NCBI RefSeq assembly: GCF_002117005.1
Contig: NZ_CP021023.1
Location: 3,024,995-3,088,994 of the forward strand
Length of the DNA stretch: 64,000 bases
Reading direction: 5' to 3'
From: Sedimentisphaera salicampi
GTDB lineage: Bacteria; Planctomycetota; Phycisphaerae; Sedimentisphaerales; Sedimentisphaeraceae
The stretch's first letter is position 1. Each line of letters opens with the position of its first letter. The translations under genes were made by a program, and so were the position numbers. Shown here in pieces: positions 43,027 through 52,047 of this stretch. The notes beneath the pieces were generated by a model. It had not been told where the DNA came from, ran no database searches, and saw only the letters and a list, made by a program, of their open reading frames with translations.

Positions 43027-43055
43027 CTTAAACCTCTTCGTCTTTTTTTTATGAT
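43027..43055 (+). promoter_or_regulatory. Probable promoter of the GH97-GH43 genes
   Basis: CTTAAA at 43027-43032 and TATGAT at 43050-43055 with a 17-base spacer. The -35 is a poor match, as expected for an activator-dependent promoter, and sits next to the direct repeat. GH97 begins 37 bases downstream. Confidence 0.45.
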
Positions 43056-43091
43056 TTAGTAAACTGCCAGCATTTTTAATGGAGAATTTTA

Positions 43092-45044
43092 ATGACAAGA
43101 AAGAGTGTTATTACGGCTTTGCTGATTCACTTGTCCTTTTCTTCCGCTGTCTTTTCGGCAGAGCGGCTTTCCAGCCCGGACGGAAAATTGGACATTTCTT
43201 TTTCTTTAAACGATAAAGGGGCTGCGTGTTATACCGTTGAATATGCGGGGAAAGAAGTGTTAGAGCCCTCTGAATTTGGCATTCTATGCGAAGGTCAGCC
43301 TTTCTATTCTGATTTCAAGCTTGAATCTGCGAGCGGGGTTCAAGAGGTTTCCCAGCAATACCAGATGCTTCACGGCAAACAAAAAAACTGCACCTACAAA
43401 GCAAACAGAAGGCTATTCACTCTCGCCAATAAGGAAGGTAAAGTTCTTAAACTTGTATTTCAGGTTTCAAATGATTCAGTGGCCTTCAGGTATATCCTGC
43501 CGGAAGCGGAAGGTTCTTACGCTGTGGTAAATAAAGAAAATACAAGCTTTAATTTCCCTTCTGACACCCTTAGCTGGCTGCATCCGATGGCAGAGGCCAA
43601 AACAGGCTGGGAGAAAACTCAGCCTTCATACGAAGAACATTATGCCGCCGGAAGACCGGTGGGGGAGGATTCCAAGTATGGTCAGGGCTGGTGTATGCCA
43701 GGCCTTTTCAAAACTGCCGATGATAATTGGGCATTAGTTTGCGAGACAGACGTATATAGCGGCTACTGTGCAGCGAGGTTGCTGAAGGCAGATGATAATG
43801 GGGCGTATAAGATTGGCTTTCCCCAGCCTGAAGAACACAGAGGCATTGAAGATTCTGTATATCCGAGGCAAGAGCTCCCTCTTAAAACACCATGGCGGGT
43901 GATTATTGTAGGCGATGAGCTAGGGGATATTGTGGAGTCAACTGCTGTTGCGGATCTTGCCTCTCCAAGCAGGATTGAGGATACCGGATTTATAAAGCCC
44001 GGCCGAGCCGCCTGGCACTGGCTGCGCTATGCAGACTCCAGCTCTAATCTTGAATATGCAAATTCATTTCTTGATTTTGCTGAAAAGATGGGTTGGGAGT
44101 ATATGCTTATAGATTGCTACTGGGATAATAACATCGGCAGAGAAAAGATGGAAGAGTTTGCGAGAAAAGCAAAATCAAGGGGGGTGAAGGTAATCCTTTG
44201 GTACAATTCAAACGGCTTCTGGAATGATGCTCCTATGACCCCGAAGCACAAAATGCATACCAGTTCTGCAAGGCGAAGAGAGTTTGCATGGCTCAAGGAA
44301 ATAGGAGCTGCAGGCGTTAAGATTGATTTCTTCGGCGGCGATAAACAGGCCACGATGAAGCTCTATCAGGAGATCCTTGAAGACGCTGCCGATTTTGAGA
44401 TTATGGTTAATTTTCACGGAGCGACTGTTCCCCGCGGCTGGCACCGCACCTACCCGAATATGCTCACCCTTGAATCTGTTAAGGGCATGGAATACTGCAC
44501 ATTTAATCAGGAAAACGCAGACGCTCAGCCGCAGCACTCCTGCATACTGCCATTCACTCGAAATGTTGTTGGGCCTATGGATTTTACGCCGGTTGTATTC
44601 AATCCGGAGATTCGCTCTGTGCAGCTGAAAACCACTCTGGGCTTCGAGCTTGCCCTCTCGGTTGTGTTCGAATCCGGCATACAGCATTTTGGGCTTGTGC
44701 CGGAAGAATATGATTTGATGCCCGATTACGTTGTTTCTTACCTGCGGGAGGTGCCTGTAAGCTGGGATGAAACTAATTTCATCAAGGGCTATCCGGGCAG
44801 GCTCGCTGTAATAGCCCGCAAAAAGGGCCAGAGCTGGTATATAGGCGGAATAAATGGAGAAGCTGAAAAGAAAAACATAAGCATTGACTTATCGTTTATT
44901 GATAATCTCGAAGATAAATCAATCAAAATCATAACAGACGGCAAGAATCGAAGCTTTGAATACAGGCAATTATTCGGCAAAAAAATGAAGTCATTAAATG
45001 TTAAACTCAAAGCCAACGGCGGTTTCACGGCAGTGTTAGAATAA
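43092..45044 (+). CDS. Secreted glycoside hydrolase family 97 enzyme
   Basis: A 650-residue exported alpha-glycosidase with a signal peptide (LLIHLSFSSAVFSAE). The N-terminal beta-sandwich (LSSPDGKLDISFSLND) is followed by the (beta/alpha)8 domain (AAWHWLRYAD, MLIDCYWD, VKVILWYNSNGFW) and a C-terminal sheet domain. The stretch GVKIDFFGGDKQ places an Asp where the retaining alpha-galactosidase branch of GH97 has its nucleophile; the inverting SusB branch uses Glu elsewhere. An alpha-galactosidase is therefore the better guess. VNFHGATVPRGW and LTLESVKGMEY are further family motifs. First gene of the polysaccharide locus, followed 28 bases later by GH43. Confidence 0.92.
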   Translation: MTRKSVITALLIHLSFSSAVFSAERLSSPDGKLDISFSLNDKGAACYTVEYAGKEVLEPSEFGILCEGQPFYSDFKLESASGVQEVSQQYQMLHGKQKNCTYKANRRLFTLANKEGKVLKLVFQVSNDSVAFRYILPEAEGSYAVVNKENTSFNFPSDTLSWLHPMAEAKTGWEKTQPSYEEHYAAGRPVGEDSKYGQGWCMPGLFKTADDNWALVCETDVYSGYCAARLLKADDNGAYKIGFPQPEEHRGIEDSVYPRQELPLKTPWRVIIVGDELGDIVESTAVADLASPSRIEDTGFIKPGRAAWHWLRYADSSSNLEYANSFLDFAEKMGWEYMLIDCYWDNNIGREKMEEFARKAKSRGVKVILWYNSNGFWNDAPMTPKHKMHTSSARRREFAWLKEIGAAGVKIDFFGGDKQATMKLYQEILEDAADFEIMVNFHGATVPRGWHRTYPNMLTLESVKGMEYCTFNQENADAQPQHSCILPFTRNVVGPMDFTPVVFNPEIRSVQLKTTLGFELALSVVFESGIQHFGLVPEEYDLMPDYVVSYLREVPVSWDETNFIKGYPGRLAVIARKKGQSWYIGGINGEAEKKNISIDLSFIDNLEDKSIKIITDGKNRSFEYRQLFGKKMKSLNVKLKANGGFTAVLE

Positions 45045-45072
45045 TTATCCTTAAAATATACAAGAGGTAGAT

Positions 45073-46035
45073 ATGGTTAGAAGTAGAGAAAAAGTTATGT
45101 TCAGATTCATTCTGCTTATCACTGCGGCTTATGGCTCTTTGCTTTTTGCAGATAATCCGATAATTACAGAGAAATACACCGCAGACCCCTCTGCCTTAGT
45201 CCATGACGGGAAGGTTTACCTGTACGCAGGCCACGATGAATGTCCGTCAGGAGAGCACAGGTATGTGCTGAATGAGTGGCTCTGCTTCTCTTCAGATGAT
45301 CTGGTGAACTGGAAAGAGCATCCTGTACCTTTGAAGGCAAACGATTTTGACTGGGCCAGAGGAGATGCTTGGGCATCAGAGGTTGTTCAAAGGGACGGGA
45401 AGTTCTACTGGTATGTAACGGTTTCTCACAAAAAGATTCACGGCAAGGCGATTGGTGTTGCCGTTTCAGACAAACCGACAGGACCTTTCAAAGACACGCG
45501 GGGTTCGGCTCTGATTACTAACGATATGACCACAGATATTAAGATCTCGTGGGATGATATAGACCCGACTGTATTCGTTGATGACAGCGGACAGGCGTAT
45601 ATGTACTGGGGGAATACGAAGTGCCGCTGGATTAAGCTTAAAGACAATATGATCGAAACAGAAGGAAAAATTCATACGGTTGAAGGTCTGCCGCACTTTA
45701 CCGAAGCCCCTTGGATACACAAACGGGGCGAATGGTATTATCTTTCCTACGCATATCAGTTCCCCGAGAAAACCGCCTACGCTATGAGCAAATCGATAGA
45801 AGGGCCTTGGGAGTACAAGGGTATTCTCAACGAGCTTGCCGGTAACTGCAATACAAATCATCAGGCTATTATAAGCTTCAAGGGCAAAGACTATTTCTTC
45901 TACCATACCGGCGGAATCCCCACAAATGGCGGGAGTTTCCGAAGGTCTGTATGCATTGATTATCTCAACTACAATCCCGACGGCACGATGAAAAGAGTGC
46001 GGATGACTACAGAAGGGGTTGAACCAGCAAAATGA
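45073..46035 (+). CDS. Secreted glycoside hydrolase family 43 enzyme
   Basis: A 320-residue exported five-bladed propeller enzyme, beta-xylosidase/alpha-L-arabinofuranosidase type. Signal peptide in residues 9-26. Catalytic residues can be placed: general base Asp in TADPSALV, pKa-modulating Asp in DDIDPTVFVDD and general acid Glu in HFTEAPWIH. Blade-closing motifs such as WLCFSSDDLVNWKEH and ISKPxGPFK-like VSDKPTGPFKD recur. It overlaps the reading frame upstream of the arabinanase gene and lies in one operon with it. Attacks terminal arabinose or xylose on plant polymer side chains, by family. Confidence 0.92.
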   Translation: MVRSREKVMFRFILLITAAYGSLLFADNPIITEKYTADPSALVHDGKVYLYAGHDECPSGEHRYVLNEWLCFSSDDLVNWKEHPVPLKANDFDWARGDAWASEVVQRDGKFYWYVTVSHKKIHGKAIGVAVSDKPTGPFKDTRGSALITNDMTTDIKISWDDIDPTVFVDDSGQAYMYWGNTKCRWIKLKDNMIETEGKIHTVEGLPHFTEAPWIHKRGEWYYLSYAYQFPEKTAYAMSKSIEGPWEYKGILNELAGNCNTNHQAIISFKGKDYFFYHTGGIPTNGGSFRRSVCIDYLNYNPDGTMKRVRMTTEGVEPAK

Positions 46036-46066
46036 ATTTCATAGAATTATTTTAAAGGAGCATAAA

Positions 46067-47353
46067 ATGAAAAGGTTAGCTTTATATTTGGTTGTTGCTG
46101 TGGTTGCTGCAGCAGGGAATTTGTATGCAAAAGAAGGCGTGTTGCAGGGAATGCCCGACCCGGCAGTAATCTCAGACGGGCAAGGTTCATACTATATCTT
46201 CGCAACGGGGAAAGGGCTTCCGATTTATCACTCCAATGATCTTGTGGAATGGCAGAAGGTGGGCACTGTGTTTGACAAACCCGTTCCTGCATGGTCAAAA
46301 AAGGCAATCCCGCAGACTGAAGGGATATGGGCTCCAGATATTGTGAAGCTCAACGATAAATACTACGTTTATTACAGTGTTTCATCATTCGGCAGCCAGC
46401 GGTCTGTGATTGGCGTGGCCAGAAGCGAGGCTCTGAATCCTGATTCATCCGACTACGGCTGGGAAGATCTTGGGCTTGTGATAGACTCCCATCCGGGAAA
46501 AGATGATTTCAATGCTATAGACCCTGCTGCCTTTCAGCAGGAAGACGGCAGAGCGTTTATGGTTTGGGGTTCGTTCTGGGGCGGGATCAAGGGTATTGAG
46601 ATAGACCCCGATACAGGCAAACCGCTTGAGGATAATCCCGAGATCACCACAGTGGCAGCAAGGCCGGACACTCCGGAGATCCCCAACACACCCTCCCATG
46701 CGATTGAAGGGGCTTATATGGTGAAGCATAAAGGTATGTATTATATGTTTGTATCGTGGGGGCTATGCTGCGATGGAGCGGAGAGCACATACAGAGTTAT
46801 GGTTGGGCGGTCGGAAAAACCGCTCGGGCCGTATTTTGATTACGACGGCAAGCAGCTCGCTGAAGGCGGCGGAACTCTCGTTCTTGCAAACAACGACCAC
46901 TGGCGCGGGCCGGGTCATAATTCCGTGCTTACCACTGAGAAGGGCAGCTGGATGGTTCATCATACATACGATACTTTCCAGCTTGAAAAGCAGAGAATCC
47001 TGCAGATTCGCCCGATTTACTGGTGCAAAAGCGGATGGCCTGTTGTTGGGGAGCCGCTGAGCGAGGATAATCCTAAAACTACAAAAGAAGCCAGTCCGTC
47101 CCCGGATGATATTATCGGAAGCTGGAGAATGAGCATCAATTACGGCCGGCAGAAGATATACGATTTCCTTCCGGGCGGAAGCATTGCAAACTATGACGAT
47201 GCGAGCTGGCAGCTTTCAGGGAACATTATCAAAATTAGCTGGCCTTCTGAATATGAGGCTTTAGACAGGTGCATAGTTGAGATGTCCGGAGATTCATTTA
47301 TCGGCCGAAATCAGTACGGCGATGTAATCCGCGGCATGCAGCTGGAGCATTAA
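46067..47353 (+). CDS. Secreted GH43 endo-alpha-1,5-L-arabinanase
   Basis: A 428-residue exported enzyme. The ATG at 46067 has AAAGGAG upstream and gives a proper signal peptide (LALYLVVAVVAAAGNLYA); an upstream start at 46019 would hide it. Catalytic positions: Asp in GMPDPAVI, Asp in NAIDPAAFQQ and Glu in HAIEGAYMVKH. The HDxxxE-like substrate end is GPGHNSVL, typical of arabinanases. A C-terminal domain of about 75 residues (SWRMSINYGRQKIYDFLP, DRCIVEMSGDSFIGRNQ) matches the C-terminal lipocalin-like domain of extracellular arabinanases. It would cut the arabinan backbone outside the cell. A 120-base gap precedes the sigma factor gene. Confidence 0.9.
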   Translation: MKRLALYLVVAVVAAAGNLYAKEGVLQGMPDPAVISDGQGSYYIFATGKGLPIYHSNDLVEWQKVGTVFDKPVPAWSKKAIPQTEGIWAPDIVKLNDKYYVYYSVSSFGSQRSVIGVARSEALNPDSSDYGWEDLGLVIDSHPGKDDFNAIDPAAFQQEDGRAFMVWGSFWGGIKGIEIDPDTGKPLEDNPEITTVAARPDTPEIPNTPSHAIEGAYMVKHKGMYYMFVSWGLCCDGAESTYRVMVGRSEKPLGPYFDYDGKQLAEGGGTLVLANNDHWRGPGHNSVLTTEKGSWMVHHTYDTFQLEKQRILQIRPIYWCKSGWPVVGEPLSEDNPKTTKEASPSPDDIIGSWRMSINYGRQKIYDFLPGGSIANYDDASWQLSGNIIKISWPSEYEALDRCIVEMSGDSFIGRNQYGDVIRGMQLEH

Positions 47354-47381
47354 ATTATTTGAATGAATGTACGGAAATTTA

Positions 47382-47396
47382 TTCAAAATGGTTGAA
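47382..47396. promoter_or_regulatory. Short palindrome before the sigma factor gene
   Basis: TTCAA-AATGG-TTGAA is a perfect 5-base inverted repeat with a 5-base centre in the A/T-rich gap after the arabinanase gene. It contains CAAAATGGT, shared with the direct repeat upstream of GH97. It may be an operator of the same regulator; this is weak evidence. Confidence 0.35.
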
Positions 47397-47472
47397 TTTT
47401 TAATTTTTTTAAATTATTTGTCTTAATTTGCTTTTGTGGAGAAACTTAACTACAGAAGATTAAGGGCAGTAT

Positions 47473-47991
47473 ATGAAAACGGAATGCAAAAAGACAAGCG
47501 ATGATTTCCTTGATTTGCTCATACCAAATCAGGTGCGGATATATGCTTACATCCTCAGTATGGTTAGAAATTACCACGATGCGGACGATGTTCTGCAGGA
47601 TACAGTGAAGACCATGTTCGAAAAGTATGAGGATTCTAAGCCGATAGACAATTTTGTGGCATGGGGGATTCAGATTGCTTATTTTAAGATACTGGATTTT
47701 AGAAAGAAAAAGGCCAATACCCGTGTGCAGTATGATCAGCAGCTTTTTGACAAATTTTCTGATATGGTAGAGCAGAATCAGACGAAAGATGAGGGGATGG
47801 AAAGGCTTGAAAACTGCATAAGAAAGCTCAATTCCCGTTCAAGGAAAATGGTGGAGCTGAGATACTATCAGGATTTCAAGCCAAGGCAGATTTCATCTCT
47901 TCTTGGTTTGTCAGTAACGAATGTGTATAAGATTATGAGCAGAATACACGGCAAGCTGCTTGCTTGTTTGAAGGCTGCTCCAGCAGATTAA
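47473..47991 (+). CDS. ECF-like sigma-70 family RNA polymerase sigma factor
   Basis: A 172-residue sigma factor. Region 2 is visible as RIYAYILSMVRNYHDADDVLQDTV near residue 25-48 (read in two parts, RIYAYILSMVRNYHDA and DDVLQDTV), and region 4 HTH is RQISSLLGLSVTNVYKIMSRI near 140. It belongs to the Rhodopirellula/Verrucomicrobium-type group that is paired with FecR-domain membrane proteins. The partner starts four bases after the stop. AAGG precedes the ATG. Likely directs transcription of the downstream secreted proteins or of itself. Confidence 0.92.
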   Translation: MKTECKKTSDDFLDLLIPNQVRIYAYILSMVRNYHDADDVLQDTVKTMFEKYEDSKPIDNFVAWGIQIAYFKILDFRKKKANTRVQYDQQLFDKFSDMVEQNQTKDEGMERLENCIRKLNSRSRKMVELRYYQDFKPRQISSLLGLSVTNVYKIMSRIHGKLLACLKAAPAD

Positions 47992-47995
47992 AGAT

Positions 47996-49651
47996 ATGAA
48001 TAAATACCTGAAAAGTGAAATTGATCAGCTTCTGTATTTAGCTCTGGAAGACAAAGCCTCCCCTGAGCAGGCAGAGCGCCTAAACAGTCTTATGGCCGGC
48101 AGCGAAGAGGTGATGAGCTATGTTGCTGATTATTATTCGCTTGCTGCACGCTTAAAAAAAAGCAATGCGATTGCTTTGGCTTCCTTGAACAGCCCTGAAG
48201 AAACGAATGAGCTGTTCAACGTGCTTGAGGAGCTTGCAGCGCAGGAGCAGCTCGCCCCGAAGGTTGAGCATTGCAGGGAATGTGAATGCAGGACAAAGGA
48301 AAATCCCGAAAAATTTAAGCCGGTAGCAGGGGCTCAGAGAGTGAATAAATTTATGCTCGTCTCAACAGCCGCATCTGTTGCTGCTCTTTTGCTGATAATT
48401 TTGTACGCCCAGCTTTTACCTGCAAAGCAGCCGGTGGCGAAACTGAAGGACTCTATCAACGCGGAATGGCAGGGCTCACGCCGAAATTTTGAGACAGGCG
48501 ATGTGTTTACTAATTCAGCAGAACCGATAATTCTCAAAGAAGGCTATGCTGAGATTGAATTTGATTACGGGGCATCAGTGGTGATTGAAGCGCCGAGCGA
48601 ATTTTACTGCAAATCGGATAATCAGATCTACATCGAATCCGGCAGCCTCTATGCCAGAGTGCCCTCGGAGGCGGTTGGGTTCACCGTTGATACCGCAACC
48701 TCAAGGATCGTAGATTTAGGCACGGAATTCGGGGTTCAGGCAGTCGGCGACACGCAGCTTCACGTACACAAGGGCAGAACAAGGCTTCTCGCAGGCGAAA
48801 AAAACAGCAGGCAAACTTTTTCTGTCGTCCAGGGCCATGCCAAAAGGGTGGTGTCATCTTTTGGTAAGGTTAAGGATATTGAGCTTAGCAGGGATATGTT
48901 TGTAAAGCAGATCAATTCCAAAACAAACCTGATTCGCAGGGGACAGGATTATGTGGGTATGGCGGATTTGGTTTCCGGCGGTAACGGTTTCGGTACGGGC
49001 ATTGAAGGTGTTGAGCTGAATCCGGTAAAAGCGGAGTTTGATGCTGAAATTTTGGCAAAAGACCGAACTTCAGACAACAAATTCAGGAGCGTGGAAAGTC
49101 CGTTCATTGATGGGGTGTTTGTTCCGAATGGAACTAAGAGCCAGATTATTTCTTCTTCCGGTCATCTCTTCAAAGAGTGCCCTGAAACTATGGGAAATTA
49201 CTACGTGGGGATAACTGAACACTTAAACCTCCTTGACGGCCGGCCTATTGAATTGGACGGCGTTGATTACGGAAAAAGCGATAATTCTTCTATATTTATG
49301 CACGCCAACATCGGGATAACCTTCGATCTTGACGCCCTGCGCAGTCAGCTTAAGGGGGCAGAGATTGAATCGTTCAGCTCTGAAATAGGAATTTGCAATT
49401 CGTCATGGCAGCAGTGCAACGCAGATTTCTGGGTGCTGATAGACGGCGAGCTCAAATACAGCAAAACAAACGTTACAACAAAAGGTGCAGTTGATTCTTT
49501 GAACATCAAAATAAATCCTGAAAACCGCTTCCTCACAATCGTTACCACCGACGGGGGTGACCCGGAGGTAGTGTATAGAGAAGGTGAGCCGATTTACAGC
49601 ATCCAAAGCGACTGGTGTATTTTTGCAGAACCGAAGATATTTTTAGAATAA
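47996..49651 (+). CDS. FecR-domain transmembrane protein, putative anti-sigma partner
   Basis: A 551-residue single-pass protein. The cytoplasmic N-terminus (about residues 1-110) is helical and has a CxExC cluster (CRECECR), then one transmembrane helix (MLVSTAASVAALLLIILYA). The periplasmic FecR domain follows (GDVFTNSAEPIILKEGYAEI, SGSLYARVPSEAVGFTVDT, IVDLGTEFGVQ). The C-terminal about 220 residues form a further beta-rich domain, resembling NPCBM/LamG-type modules (NSSWQQCNADFWVLIDGEL), which may bind glycan. With the adjacent sigma factor this forms a cell-surface signalling pair in which ligand binding frees the sigma factor. Confidence 0.85.
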   Translation: MNKYLKSEIDQLLYLALEDKASPEQAERLNSLMAGSEEVMSYVADYYSLAARLKKSNAIALASLNSPEETNELFNVLEELAAQEQLAPKVEHCRECECRTKENPEKFKPVAGAQRVNKFMLVSTAASVAALLLIILYAQLLPAKQPVAKLKDSINAEWQGSRRNFETGDVFTNSAEPIILKEGYAEIEFDYGASVVIEAPSEFYCKSDNQIYIESGSLYARVPSEAVGFTVDTATSRIVDLGTEFGVQAVGDTQLHVHKGRTRLLAGEKNSRQTFSVVQGHAKRVVSSFGKVKDIELSRDMFVKQINSKTNLIRRGQDYVGMADLVSGGNGFGTGIEGVELNPVKAEFDAEILAKDRTSDNKFRSVESPFIDGVFVPNGTKSQIISSSGHLFKECPETMGNYYVGITEHLNLLDGRPIELDGVDYGKSDNSSIFMHANIGITFDLDALRSQLKGAEIESFSSEIGICNSSWQQCNADFWVLIDGELKYSKTNVTTKGAVDSLNIKINPENRFLTIVTTDGGDPEVVYREGEPIYSIQSDWCIFAEPKIFLE

Positions 49652-49787
49652 ATAAATTTTGAAAGAGAGGTGCTTAACGGTAAATGTTTAGTAAAAGAGA
49701 AAAGGTTATGAACAAAATGGCGGATGTCCTTTTGGTGGATATTCGGAAAAGTAAAAATTATATGTTATGTTTTTAGGAGATTCTATT

Positions 49788-52004
49788 GTGAACAGATTAA
49801 ACTTAATTCTAATGATCTTGCTGGCACTTATAGTGTCAACAAAGTCATCAGCAGCAGTGAATCACCGCTACACCTTCAACGAAAATGCTGATGATGTGGT
49901 CGGTGGTCTTACCAGCACCCTTGTAGGGGATGCTTATGTATCCGGCGGCGAGCTGCTTTTAGACGGTACAGACGACTGGCTTGAGATGGATGCAGCAGGC
50001 ATTGCTGCAAACACCTATTCAGAGCTAACTATGGAGATGTGGTACACTCCGACAGCCGGCGGGAACACAGGCTACACAATACTTTCATATCTGGGCGGTA
50101 ATAATCCTGATTCTACATGGATGGGCATAAATTACTTCTTTATGTCGTCAGCCCGGGAAGATGATGTAAGCAGGGCAGCTATCTGTACTAACAACACAGG
50201 CGACCCATGGGCTACGGAAACCGGTGTGAACGGTACGGAATATGATGACGGCGTCGAGCATCATATGATTGCCTCTGTGGACGATGAGCAGATTTATTTC
50301 TATCTTGATGGAGAGATGGTTGGAACGGCTGAGCTTTCCGAAGACAACAATCTCAGCGATATTTCAAATGAGCTTGCCTATCTTGGCAAAGGCGGATATC
50401 TGAACGACCCCGAATGGTACGGCTCTATAAATGAATTCCGCATTTACGACAAGGTGCTCAATCCGAATGAAGCAGCTTATACAAACCTCACAGGGCCTGA
50501 GAGCCTTGCGGGTATTGTGATCAGAAGCTCTGTGCCTGAATACGGCCAAGATCTGGTTCCTCTGGATCAGACTCTCACATGGACCCCGGAATCTTCAGTT
50601 ACAGTTGACCACTATAACGTATATTTCGGTGATGACCCGAATATCGCAGATCCAGCAATCAGCGACGTATCTTCATACGACCAGCTCGGTTCAACCGCAG
50701 GTAAGAACCTTGCAACGGCTCAGTACACTCCTTACAACGACATCACAATCGAAAACTCTACGGATTACTATTGGAGAATTGATACGGTAGCAGCGGATTC
50801 AACGGTGTATCAAGGTGCGGGAAGAATGTACACTACTGTACCTGCTTCTCCTGTGCTGAGTGATGTTTCGCCGCAGTATCAGCTTGCTGCCAGCGACGGA
50901 AGCGAAGATGCAGTGTTCTCTGTTACGGAAATGAGCGATGTTGAAGGCGTGAGCTATCAGTGGTATAAAGTTGGCGAAACTGAAGATGTTATGCTCTCTG
51001 ATGACACGGTGTACAGCGGCACATCCACAGATACTCTTACAATAACTGGTGTTACACCTGCTGAAGAAGGCTACTACTACTGCACTGCGGAGAATTATGC
51101 CGGTTCTGATACAAGTGAAGAAGCTCCCGGACGCCTTGTTACACGCAGGCTCGTTCACCATTATCCGCTCGAAACAATCAATATCGACGGGGAAACCAGA
51201 ACTTCTCCGGATGTCGCTGGCGGGGCAGATATGTCTATCCTCAGCGAGGCAAATGATTCAGACGACGGACTCGACTTCCCTGTAACAGATCCGAACGTGG
51301 TTAATGCTAATATTGGTCAGTACAGCGTTTACTTCAACAACAGCGACAGCGAAGACCCGAACAACGCATACGGACAGTATGCAACGCTTCCGGAAGGCAT
51401 TGCAAACTATGAAGATATTACCATTTCTGCATGGGTTTACCGCAACGGAGGCGATGAATGGCAGCGTATTTTCGGATTTGGAAATGACACCTCCACCTAT
51501 ATGTATATGTCTCCTGATGCCGGAGGGGATCCCGGAGTTCGTTTTGTAATTAATGACGGCACAAGCGAGGCGGTTATGGAAACCTCAACCTGGATTACTT
51601 CAGGCCAGTGGCATCATGTTGCCGTAACACTCGGCGGAGATACCGGCAGACTGTATCTTGATGGTGAACAGGTTGTGATGAATGAATCTATGGCTCCTAA
51701 TCCAAATACATTCAATCCATCTAATAATCTCATCGGCGACAGCCAGTGGGAAGCTGATCCGTACTACAACGGCCTCATGGACGATTTCAGGATCTATTCC
51801 TACGCGCTCACTCCAACAGAGATCGCTCAGCTTTACACAGACATAAAAACTGATGAGTATATTTGTGTTTCTGATGAGAACAATCCGATCAGCTACGATG
51901 TAAACGGCGACTGCCGAGTGGATCTAACTGATATGATAGAAGTTATGAGTGCATGGCTGGATTGCGGACGTATTAGCGAAGACGCTTGTTCTTGGTCTTA
52001 CTAA
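49788..52004 (+). CDS. Secreted LamG/FN3/Ig-like protein with dockerin-type C-terminus
   Basis: A 738-residue exported protein of non-catalytic modules. The start is GTG at 49788 with AGGAG eight bases upstream, giving a signal peptide ending near STKSSAA; a longer frame from 49767 is less likely. Domains in order: LamG-like (YTFNENADDVVGGLTS, ELTMEMWYTP), FN3-like (LTWTPESSVTVDHYNVYFGD), Ig-like (YQWYKVGETEDV, YYYCTAENYAG), a second LamG (ITISAWVYRNGGDEW, WHHVAVTLGGDTGRLYLDG). The C-terminus has one EF-hand-like motif (DVNGDCRVDLTDMIEVM) then a Cys/Trp-rich end. Probable role: glycan binding or cell-surface scaffold. The Ig and second LamG parts closely resemble those of the next protein. 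Confidence 0.85.
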   Translation: MNRLNLILMILLALIVSTKSSAAVNHRYTFNENADDVVGGLTSTLVGDAYVSGGELLLDGTDDWLEMDAAGIAANTYSELTMEMWYTPTAGGNTGYTILSYLGGNNPDSTWMGINYFFMSSAREDDVSRAAICTNNTGDPWATETGVNGTEYDDGVEHHMIASVDDEQIYFYLDGEMVGTAELSEDNNLSDISNELAYLGKGGYLNDPEWYGSINEFRIYDKVLNPNEAAYTNLTGPESLAGIVIRSSVPEYGQDLVPLDQTLTWTPESSVTVDHYNVYFGDDPNIADPAISDVSSYDQLGSTAGKNLATAQYTPYNDITIENSTDYYWRIDTVAADSTVYQGAGRMYTTVPASPVLSDVSPQYQLAASDGSEDAVFSVTEMSDVEGVSYQWYKVGETEDVMLSDDTVYSGTSTDTLTITGVTPAEEGYYYCTAENYAGSDTSEEAPGRLVTRRLVHHYPLETINIDGETRTSPDVAGGADMSILSEANDSDDGLDFPVTDPNVVNANIGQYSVYFNNSDSEDPNNAYGQYATLPEGIANYEDITISAWVYRNGGDEWQRIFGFGNDTSTYMYMSPDAGGDPGVRFVINDGTSEAVMETSTWITSGQWHHVAVTLGGDTGRLYLDGEQVVMNESMAPNPNTFNPSNNLIGDSQWEADPYYNGLMDDFRIYSYALTPTEIAQLYTDIKTDEYICVSDENNPISYDVNGDCRVDLTDMIEVMSAWLDCGRISEDACSWSY

Positions 52005-52047
52005 TGCTGGTTAAATTAACGTTAATAATATAACAGGAGAGCTTGTT

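Larger units (their letters stand above)
42725..43091. other. Divergent control region between mgtE and the GH97 locus
   Basis: About 370 bases without a gene. The left part is the mgtE leader with no recognised riboswitch. The right part is A/T-rich and holds a 13-base direct repeat and a probable promoter for the glycoside hydrolase genes. Confidence 0.75.
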
